Assembly (NCBI GenBank): GCA_023420745.1 | Contig: JAEZVQ010000197.1 | Location: 1-15,273, forward strand | Reading direction: 5' to 3' | Length of the DNA: 15,273 nucleotides | Origin: Actinomycetes bacterium | Lineage (GTDB): Bacteria > Actinomycetota > Actinomycetes > Actinomycetales > Actinomycetaceae | In this document: one piece after another, positions 1-8,687 of the stretch | How positions within the stretch are numbered: the first letter of the stretch is position 1 | Layout: every line of letters starts with the position of its first letter | Program-made: the position numbers and the translations under genes | Notes under the pieces: generated by a model | Seen by the model: only the letters and a program-made list of their open reading frames with translations | What the model was told of the DNA's origin: nothing | The model's database searches: none

Positions 1-327
1 AAGTTTGACTGCAGACAGTGCGGCGGCGATCGTCGAGGTCGTATCCCCGTAGACGAGCACCCAGTCAGGACGGTGCTTGAGAATAATGTCGTCAAGGGCG
101 GCCAGCATCGCACCCGTTTGATGACCGTGTGAGCCCGAGCCGACACCGAGATGCTCATCTGGAGCCGGGATATTGAGGTCGTCGAAGAACACTTGCGACA
201 GCATCGGGTCGTAGTGCTGACCGGTGTGGACGACGACGTGGTCGACGCCCGCTGCAGCTGCCGCGTGGGAAATCGGGGCGAGTTTGACGAACTGTGGGCG
301 CGCACCCACGACCGACATGATCTTCAT
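1..327 (-). CDS. wecB: UDP-N-acetylglucosamine 2-epimerase (non-hydrolysing), 5' part only
   Basis: This is the first 109 codons of a gene read on the minus strand; it continues beyond the left window edge. The protein starts MKIMSVVGARPQFVKLAPIS, the classic N-terminus of non-hydrolysing UDP-GlcNAc 2-epimerases (WecB/MnaA, GT-B-like fold, usually about 360-380 residues). HTGQHYDPMLSQVFF and VLVYGDTTST, both family signatures around the nucleotide-sugar site, follow. The family interconverts UDP-GlcNAc and UDP-ManNAc in the cytosol. The ATG at 327 is chosen because it gives the canonical MKIM start. No Shine-Dalgarno sequence precedes it, and a -10-like TAAGCT lies just upstream, so the mRNA may be leaderless. 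It is divergent from a UDP-ManNAc-dehydrogenase-like gene, so together they would supply UDP-ManNAcA. Family assignment is firm; the polymer served is inferred. Confidence 0.93.
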   Translation of the reverse strand, partial: MKIMSVVGARPQFVKLAPISHAAAAAGVDHVVVHTGQHYDPMLSQVFFDDLNIPAPDEHLGVGSGSHGHQTGAMLAALDDIILKHRPDWVLVYGDTTSTIAAALSAVKL

Positions 328-334
328 AACGGTC

Positions 335-340
335 AGCTTA
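335..340 (-). promoter_or_regulatory. Candidate -10 box of wecB (possible leaderless promoter)
   Basis: On the minus strand the hexamer TAAGCT (340 to 335) fits the TANNNT pattern of actinobacterial -10 boxes. A start site about 7 nt downstream would fall at or next to the wecB ATG (327), giving an mRNA with little or no leader. This agrees with the absence of a Shine-Dalgarno sequence. No convincing -35 is seen (TGAGGG at 17-bp spacing is weak). It is a hypothesis based on a short motif. Confidence 0.35.
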
Positions 341-382
341 TCGCGCGCCGTCGCCGCCCCTCACCCGGCGCACCGCACCGAG

Positions 383-408
383 TCGCTACACTGAGGGGGA
401 CAACCGCT
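383..408 (+). promoter_or_regulatory. Copy 1 of 26-bp promoter-like repeat upstream of the dehydrogenase gene
   Basis: The segment starts TCGCTACACTGAGGGG and continues GACAACCGCT. It matches 5729-5754 at 24 of 26 bases, with the first 16 identical. It contains TACACT (387-392), a good -10 hexamer of the TANNNT type, but no recognisable -35. Transcription would start near base 400 and give a leader of about 67 nt before the ATG at 467. Because the match extends past the -10 into the expected initially transcribed bases, the element could be a promoter plus an operator. Copy 2 sits in the same position relative to glf. Confidence 0.5.
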
Positions 409-466
409 CACGCCCTCGCACAGGTGGCGCGAGAGAACCGCAGAAGACGAAAGGTCCATCGAAAAG

Positions 467-1777
467 ATGCGCATTGCCGTAGTTGCCATGGGGAAGATCG
501 GTCTTCCGCTCGCCGTCCAGTTCGCAGACGCCGGGCACGAGGTGATCGGCGTCGACGTCAACGCCCACACCGTTGAGCTCATCAACCAGGCGACCGAGCC
601 GTTCCCCGGCGAAGCGCACCTGCAAGAAAAGCTGAGCGAACTCGTCCCCGCCGGTCGTCTGCGCGCCACCACCGACTACGCTGAGGCGATCCCCGGTGCC
701 GACGCCATCGTCCTCGTCGTCCCACTCTTCGTCAACGACGAAACCTGGCAGCCGGACTTCGGGTGGATGGATGCGGCCACGCGTTCACTGGCCGAACACC
801 TCACACCCGGCACCCTCATCTCCTACGAAACGACGCTGCCGGTCGGCACCACGCGCGGACGCTGGAAGCCGATGATCGAAGAGGTCTCCGGGCTGCGCGA
901 GGGCGAAGACTTCCACCTCGTGTTCTCCCCCGAACGCGTCCTCACCGGCCGAGTCTTCGCTGACCTGCGCCGCTACCCCAAGCTCGTCGGCGGTTTGAGC
1001 GAGGAAGGCACGAAGCGCGCCATCGACTTCTACCGCCAGGTCCTCACCTTCGACGAGCGAGACGACCTCGCCACCCCCAACGGCGTGTGGGACATGGGGT
1101 GCGCAGAAGCCGCTGAAATGGCGAAACTTGCCGAAACCACCTACCGTGACGTCAATATCGGGCTGGCTAACCAGTTCGCCGTCTACGCCGACAAGGTCGG
1201 CATCGATGTCCAGCGTGTCATCGACGCGTGCAACTCCCAGCCGTACTCGCACATTCACCGCCCCGGCATCGCTGTTGGCGGCCACTGCATCCCCGTCTAC
1301 CCGCGTCTCTACCTGTCCACCGACCCCGATGCGTCCGTCGTTCGCACCGCCCGCACCTTCAACGCTGGGATGCCGAACTACGTGGTGTCGCGTGTTGAGG
1401 AGATGCTCGGCGGGCTCGAAGGGCTGCGCATCGCCGTCCTCGGAGCTTCCTACCGCGGCGGGGTCAAAGAGACCGCATTCTCTGGCGTTTTTGCTACCGT
1501 CGATGCCTTGCGGCAGCGCGGTGCCACCGTCCTCGTCCACGACCCGATGTATTCCGACGAGGAGCTCGCCGAATTTGGGTGGGAGGCCTACCACCTCGGT
1601 GACTCGGTCGATGCGGCGATTATCCAAGCTGACCACGCGGACTACCGCACCATCACCCCGGCTGATCTCCCCGGCATCCGCATCCTCTTTGACGGGCGCC
1701 GCATCTCCGACCCCACGCTGTGGGCGGGGACACCGCGCCTCGTCATCGGCGACGCCACCCCGGAAGGCGTGAAGTAA
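467..1777 (+). CDS. wecC: Nucleotide-sugar dehydrogenase, UDP-N-acetyl-D-mannosamine dehydrogenase type
   Basis: This 436-residue protein has the UDP-glucose/UDP-ManNAc 6-dehydrogenase layout. An N-terminal Rossmann NAD domain has AMGKIGLPLA at residues 7-16 (the first glycine of GxGxxG is Ala) and VDVN as the second-strand acid. FSPERVLTG follows in the middle. A central helix segment contains AEMAKLAETTYRDVNIGLAN (Lys220). The catalytic cysteine is in AVGGHCIPVYP (Cys274). A C-terminal UDP-binding domain ends the protein. The family oxidises the C6 hydroxyl of a UDP-sugar twice with NAD+ to a uronic acid. The FSPERV and GGHCIPV motifs and the adjacent divergent wecB favour UDP-ManNAc over UDP-glucose, giving UDP-ManNAcA; substrate is inferred. 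The ATG at 467 gives the canonical MRIAVVAMGKIG start, preceded by GAAAGG (449-454) at long spacing. The next gene begins 13 nt after the stop. Confidence 0.85.
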   Translation: MRIAVVAMGKIGLPLAVQFADAGHEVIGVDVNAHTVELINQATEPFPGEAHLQEKLSELVPAGRLRATTDYAEAIPGADAIVLVVPLFVNDETWQPDFGWMDAATRSLAEHLTPGTLISYETTLPVGTTRGRWKPMIEEVSGLREGEDFHLVFSPERVLTGRVFADLRRYPKLVGGLSEEGTKRAIDFYRQVLTFDERDDLATPNGVWDMGCAEAAEMAKLAETTYRDVNIGLANQFAVYADKVGIDVQRVIDACNSQPYSHIHRPGIAVGGHCIPVYPRLYLSTDPDASVVRTARTFNAGMPNYVVSRVEEMLGGLEGLRIAVLGASYRGGVKETAFSGVFATVDALRQRGATVLVHDPMYSDEELAEFGWEAYHLGDSVDAAIIQADHADYRTITPADLPGIRILFDGRRISDPTLWAGTPRLVIGDATPEGVK

Positions 1778-1790
1778 CGAAAGACACGCA

Positions 1791-3911
1791 GTGATGCAGT
1801 GGCTGGTGTTCCCGGTCGCGGGGCTTGTCGCGTTCGCCATCCTGATCGCGCCCGGCTATCTCGTGACATGGATTGCCGGGGTTGAACGTCATATTCGACT
1901 CGGTCTCGCCCCGCTCATCTCACTGACCATGCTCACCCTTGCGGGGCTGGGCGCGTACGCGCTGGGGTGGCATTGGGGGGTATTCCCCGTCGTGGTAGTG
2001 ACGGCACTTGCTGTCAACTACGCCGTGATCGTGCGCCGTGTCGGTGATCTCAGCGGGTCGAAGCTGGTGGGGGAACGCCGACTCCTCATTCCCGGCGCAT
2101 TCCTCATCACCGCGGTGCTGAGCGGGCTGCGCACCCTGGTCGACATTCACGGCGTTGACTCCGTGAGCCAAAGCTACGACGGGGTGTACCACCTCAACAC
2201 GGTGGCGATGATTCGCGACACTGGGCAAGCGTCACCGCTGCACATGAACCTCGGGCGAGCTCCGACATTTGACGGTTTCTACCCCAATGCGTGGCATGCG
2301 CTGGTGAGCCTGGTGTTGCGTGTCACCGCCCCCATCGGTGCCACCATCCCCACTGTCGCCAACGCCACCACCATCGTCATCGTCACGGTGGTGTGGACGT
2401 TAGGGGTACTGGCATTGGCGACGACACTGACGCGGCGTCGCGAACAGGTGGCGTTGATCGTCCTCCTCGCCCACGCGATCCCACTTTTCCCGGCGCTCTT
2501 TGTCGGCTTTGGCGTGCTCTACCCCAATCTCACTGGCTACAGTCTCGTCCCCGCGTTCCTCGCCCTCATTGTTCACGCAGTCACCCCAACGGTTGTTCAG
2601 ATGCCGCCACGCGCGCGTACGCGCCGCATTCTCGCCGCCGGGATGATCGTCATCCCCAGCCTCGTCGGACTGACGAACGCACACCCCAGTGCCACCATCG
2701 TCGCCGGCATCGCCAGCGTCATCATCGGTGCCAGCGCCGCCAGCCAGCATCTGTTCCACCTCAACCACCCCGGTGTCCCCCTGGAGGCGCACGACAACCG
2801 ACACGCCTGGCGCATGACGGGGGCGCACCTTGTGACCCTCGTCGCCTCGAGCGTGATCATCGTCGCCGGCTACGCGTTAGCGACCCGCATTCCTACCACC
2901 GCCGCCTACCTCGCTGTCGATCCGAAAGGATGGCAGCCACTGCACCCCGGTCGCCTCCACGCCCTGGTCTACACCCTGGCGCTGGCGGCGGGAAGCTGGT
3001 TCCAAAATCCGGTATTCCTTCTCACGATCCCAGTAGGGATGGTTGTCATCATCGGCTGGGTTGTCGCGTTCACGCGTCCACGGTGGATGTGGGTGGCCTG
3101 GACTCACCTGGCCATCGTCATCCTCAACGTTGAGGTGATGGGGGAGAGCGACCCTCATCTTCGCGCCCTCGTCACCGGTTTGTGGTATACCGACACCCAG
3201 CGTCTCGCCGCACTGCTGCCCCTGACCTCACTCCCGCTGCTCGCCTTGGGGTTCATCACCCTTCGACGCACCCTGCTCGACCCCTGGCTTGCCCGGCGGG
3301 GTCGCGCACCGTGGTCGCTGCGCCGCCTTGGCACAGCTGCCTTCGTCGTCATGCTGGCCTGCCAGCTGGCACCCACCGCGTTGCAAGTCGACCGGTTGAC
3401 GCGACAGACCTACGCGCTGCCCGAAGTCGCCAGCCACGACAAGCTGCTGCTCTCAGCCCAAGAACGCCGCCTGCTCGAACGCCTGGGGGATACGGTTCCC
3501 GAGGGGGACGCGGTGATCGGCAACCCGTGGGACGGCAGTGTCTACGCGTGGGCGCTGGGAGGGCGACGAACCGTATTCCCCCAAATGTCGGGCTACCTCA
3601 CCCTCGTCGACTGGCGTATCGCCCACGAACTCGGTGACAACCGCTACCGCACGAGGGCGTGCGCCATGCTCGCTGACACCAACGCGCGCTGGCTGCTCGA
3701 CTTCGGCCCGTACTACCTGTGGGATGAAGAGGACGGGGCTCGCCGCTTCGCCTCCTACCCCGGTGTTGACTGGGCGTCCACACACCCGGAGTTCACCCTC
3801 GTCGACCACGAGGGGCGTGCGCGTCTGTACCGTATTGAATGGTGTGACGACATCATCCCGCCCTTGAACGACACTGGTAGCACGCCGGCACCAACGAAGG
3901 AGAACCGCTGA
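1791..3911 (+). CDS. DUF6541-type polytopic membrane protein, putative GT-C-like glycosyltransferase
   Basis: This 706-residue protein has roughly a dozen hydrophobic helices, starting at once (WLVFPVAGLVAFAILIAPGY), and a soluble C-terminal part from about residue 540. An early loop carries SQSYDGVYHLNTVAMI (Asp130, His134), a signature I recognise from DUF6541 proteins. The C-terminal part holds GNPWDGSVYAWALGG (577-591). The layout (acidic residue in an early external loop, many helices, extracytoplasmic tail) resembles GT-C enzymes that use polyprenyl-phosphate sugars outside the membrane. That function is inference; the family has no established activity that I know of. GTG (1791) is followed directly by ATG (1794); GAAAG at 1779-1783 could serve either, and GTG is the better spaced. 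The stop overlaps the next ATG by one base (TGATG), so the two are translationally coupled. Confidence 0.8.
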   Translation: MMQWLVFPVAGLVAFAILIAPGYLVTWIAGVERHIRLGLAPLISLTMLTLAGLGAYALGWHWGVFPVVVVTALAVNYAVIVRRVGDLSGSKLVGERRLLIPGAFLITAVLSGLRTLVDIHGVDSVSQSYDGVYHLNTVAMIRDTGQASPLHMNLGRAPTFDGFYPNAWHALVSLVLRVTAPIGATIPTVANATTIVIVTVVWTLGVLALATTLTRRREQVALIVLLAHAIPLFPALFVGFGVLYPNLTGYSLVPAFLALIVHAVTPTVVQMPPRARTRRILAAGMIVIPSLVGLTNAHPSATIVAGIASVIIGASAASQHLFHLNHPGVPLEAHDNRHAWRMTGAHLVTLVASSVIIVAGYALATRIPTTAAYLAVDPKGWQPLHPGRLHALVYTLALAAGSWFQNPVFLLTIPVGMVVIIGWVVAFTRPRWMWVAWTHLAIVILNVEVMGESDPHLRALVTGLWYTDTQRLAALLPLTSLPLLALGFITLRRTLLDPWLARRGRAPWSLRRLGTAAFVVMLACQLAPTALQVDRLTRQTYALPEVASHDKLLLSAQERRLLERLGDTVPEGDAVIGNPWDGSVYAWALGGRRTVFPQMSGYLTLVDWRIAHELGDNRYRTRACAMLADTNARWLLDFGPYYLWDEEDGARRFASYPGVDWASTHPEFTLVDHEGRARLYRIEWCDDIIPPLNDTGSTPAPTKENR

Positions 3912-5728
3912 TGACTGTGAAGGGGAACGAACGCATCGTCGCGGTGGTTGTCGCGTGGAACCGCGAGGAACTGCTCAAGGAAACTCTCGACGGGCTGGCA
4001 GGGCAAAACCATGCCGCCGATGTCGTCCTCGTCGTCGACAATGCGTCGACCGATGGTTCACCCGAGGTCGCGCGCACCCACCCGGTCGTTGACGAAATCG
4101 TCACCATGCCACGCAACCTCGGTGGGGCTGGCGGGTTTGCTGCCGGTATTGCCCGTGCCGTCAACAGGCATGACGCTGACCTCGTGTGGATCATGGATGA
4201 TGACACGGTGCCCACCCCGGGGGCACTCGCGGCACTTCTCGCCACGCGCCGTGCTTACCCCGGAACACCGGCGCTGCTCGCCTCGAAAGCCGTGTGGACA
4301 GATGAGCGAGAGCATCCGATGAACCGCCCGCGCCCGCGCCCGCTCCTTGCCCCCGCACTCGCCGCCCACGCCCGCAGTGTTGGGGCGATCCCGATTCGCA
4401 CCGCCTCTTTCGTGTCGATCCTCATTGATGCGCGTGCCATCCTCGCCGATGGGCTTCCGCGCGCCGCCTATTTTTTGTGGAACGACGACTTCGACTACAC
4501 GGCACGCCTGTTGCGCCACCGCGTTGGCCTCTACGTGCCCGAATCCGTCGTTGTCCACAAGACCCGCACTTTTGGCGACTCCAGCGCTGATCCCGGGGCG
4601 CGGTTCGTCAACGAGGTTCGCAACAAGGTGTGGACGTACACGCGTTCGCGCGCCCTCAATCCGGTCGAAACACTGTTGTACGGTGGAAAATCAGTGCTGC
4701 GATGGGTGCGCACCATTCGACAGAGTGAGAATCCGGGTGCGCTACTCGGCTTTGCGCGTGACGGCTTCTCTGAGGCTACGAGTGCCCCGCAGTCCAATGA
4801 GGAGATTTTTTCCGACACCCCCGTCGCTGAGGACGTTGCTCGCATCGAAAACCGGTCGACAATGCAGAGTGCACACAGTGCCGAGGATGCCGCCGAGATC
4901 GAGGGATTCGCCCTGTTGATGAGCGTGTATGCCGCGGACACGCCCGAACACTTTTCCCGCGCACTCGCCTCCGCCACCTGCGAACAGCAGCTGCCCCCTG
5001 ACCAGGTCATCCTCGTCCACGATGGGCCGCTTCCCGAACCACTTGCCGCCGTAGTGGATCGTGCTGAGGAGATTGCACGGCAGCCGGTCGACCACGTCGT
5101 TCTCGACACTAATGTCGGGTTGGCGCGTGCACTCGACGCCGGGTTGGCGCGTGCGCGTTTCGACCTCATCGCCCGTGCCGACGCTGACGACGTGTCCCGA
5201 CCCGAGCGCTTCGCCCGCCAAATCCCCCAGATGCGACACCTCGACCTCCTCGGCACCGCGATCGCCGAATTCGAGGAGGACGATACCGACACCGCCCTCG
5301 TGCGCACCCACCCGAGCGACCCGGCGACGATTGCGCGGGTGGCGCGTTTCCGCGATCCTTTCAATCACCCTTCCGTGGTGATGCGAGCCCGTGCTGTTGC
5401 GCGTGCCGGCGGATACCTCGACCTCGATAAAATGGAGGATTACTGGCTGTTCGCCAGGATGATCCACACCGGAGCGAGGGTGGCGAACCTCGAGGAACCG
5501 CTCGTTGCCTACCGTGTGGGAGCGGGGGCCTACGAGCGTCGCGGCGGGCGAACCATGTGGCGCTCCGAACGAGAGTTGCAGCGTGCGCTACTCCACATCG
5601 GCTTCACCACCCCCGCGCGGTTCGCCCTCAACATGGCGATTCGTGGCGGATACCGCCTGATCCCGACGTCCCTGCGCTCGGTGCTCTACCGCGGTATTGG
5701 GGCTCTCGCGTGGTTTCGTCGACGCGCT

Positions 5729-5740
<12 letters not shown>
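3911..5740 (+). CDS. Two-domain family 2 glycosyltransferase fusion (GlfT1-like plus AmsE-like)
   Basis: The 609-residue protein carries two complete GT-A domains. Domain 1 (about 1-290) has VVDNASTDGS, the NLGGAGGF motif (69-76) typical of galactofuranosyltransferases, and the metal-binding WIMDDDT (Asp96-98); it also has WNDDFDYTARLLRHRVGLY near its acceptor side. This resembles GlfT1, which primes galactan on the lipid-linked linker. After a variable, acidic linker (about 290-330), domain 2 (331-609) has LLMSVYAADTPEHFSRALAS, a RADADD motif (422-427) and FNHPSVVMR. This pattern is typical of AmsE/WcaA-like polysaccharide glycosyltransferases. So one chain probably adds two sugars in sequence at the cytoplasmic membrane face; which sugars is unknown. 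The start is well supported by GAAGGAGA at 3896-3903. The last codons and the stop lie inside copy 2 of the promoter-like repeat. Confidence 0.88.
5117..5154 (+). repeat. Short in-gene direct repeat (14 bp, 24-bp period)
   Basis: GGGTTGGCGCGTGC occurs at 5117-5130 and again at 5141-5154, exactly eight codons apart. It encodes the GLARA-type doublet just before the RADADD motif of the second glycosyltransferase domain. Related GT2 enzymes also have a doubled G-L-x-x-A pattern here, so the repeat probably reflects protein structure plus codon bias, not a recent duplication. Confidence 0.6.
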
Positions 5741-7847
<2,107 letters not shown>

Positions 7848-7848
<1 letters not shown>

Positions 7849-8651
7849 TGGCAGTACACGACACCACCTCGCGTGCGGGGCGGGACGACGAGCTCCCCGT
7901 TGTGCGCGTGCGCGACGTGACCAAAGAGTTCGTTATCCGGCGCACCCACACCCTCAAAGAAAGCATCGTGTGGAGCCTCTCCGGTCGCGCTCACGAGATG
8001 ACCGAGCGTTTCCACGCTCTCGAAGGCGTGTCTTTTGACGTTTTTGAAGGGCAGACCGTCGCACTTCTCGGCCGCAATGGGTCGGGCAAATCGACCATGC
8101 TCAAACTCATCTCCGGGGTATTGCGTGAGGATGAGGGGAGTATCGGGGTGCGCGGTCACGTGGCTGGGCTGATCGAGGTCGGTGCCGGATTCCACCCCGA
8201 TTTGACCGGTCGGGAAAACATTTTTCTCAACGGTGCCATCCTCGGGATGAGTCGCGCGCAAATCGAAGCGGCATACGACGACATCGTCGCCTTCTCGGAA
8301 ATCGAGAAATTCATCGACTCCGAGGTGAAGTTCTACTCCTCCGGGATGTTCTTGCGCCTCGCTTTCTCCGTCGCTGTCCACACCGACCCTGACATTTTTC
8401 TCGTCGATGAAATCCTCGCTGTCGGTGACGAACCGTTCCAGCGCAAGTGCCTCGCACGCATCCGCGAACTCCAAGATGCCGGGAAATCGCTAATTATCGT
8501 CAGCCATGACCTCGATATGATTGGCGACCTGTGCGACCGGGGGATCGTGCTCGACCACGGCACCGTGCGTTTCGACGGCGACGTGACCACCGCGATTGAC
8601 ACACTGCGCGAACTCGGTGCCGCTGACGAAGCGCAACCTGACCACCGATGA
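7848..8651 (+). CDS. wzt: ABC polysaccharide exporter, ATP-binding subunit (short Wzt)
   Basis: With the ATG at 7848 the protein has 267 residues. It shows Walker A GRNGSGKST (75-83), a Q-loop area with GLIEVGAGFHPDLTGRENI typical of Wzt/TagH, the polysaccharide-exporter version of the ABC signature YSSGM (163-167), Walker B DIFLVDE (Asp187, Glu188), the D-loop AVGDE and switch His220 in VSHD. It energises export of lipid-linked glycan through Wzm. It ends soon after the nucleotide-binding domain, so the C-terminal carbohydrate-binding domain of E. coli O9a Wzt is absent. This matches the mycobacterial galactan exporter ATPase (Rv3781) and suggests export without recognition of a terminal modification. 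A GTG three bases upstream is a possible alternative start. Confidence 0.94.
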
Positions 8652-8687
8652 CGACATCACCTCGTGGAAGGAACGACCGATGACGAC
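8644..8687 (+). repeat. 12-bp direct repeat bridging the wzt stop and glfT2 start
   Basis: ACCGATGACGAC occurs at 8644-8655, holding the wzt stop (TGA 8649-8651), and again at 8676-8687, holding the glfT2 ATG (8680). The period is 32 bp. Extended three bases to the left the match is 14 of 15. The ATG in the first copy (8648) is out of frame with glfT2. It may be chance or a small local duplication. Confidence 0.55.
8666..8672 (+). promoter_or_regulatory. Ribosome binding site of glfT2
   Basis: GGAAGGA lies 7 nt upstream of the ATG at 8680. It fixes that ATG as the start in place of an in-frame ATG at 8596 that would lie inside wzt and add 28 residues with no family resemblance. Confidence 0.75.

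Noticed and set aside
785..1840. A 351-codon open frame on the minus strand opposite the dehydrogenase gene
   Set aside because: It is a shadow of the plus-strand gene in high-GC DNA: composition is low-complexity, no family motif is seen, and the opposite strand encodes a textbook dehydrogenase.
4531..5467. Overlapping minus-strand frames opposite the GT fusion (277 and 241 codons)
   Set aside because: Two different antisense frames cover the same stretch and neither has recognisable motifs; the sense frame has clear GT2 signatures.
8596..8679. A longer glfT2 start inside wzt adding 28 residues
   Set aside because: The added residues have no counterpart in GlfT2, and GGAAGGA lies at ideal spacing from the ATG at 8680.
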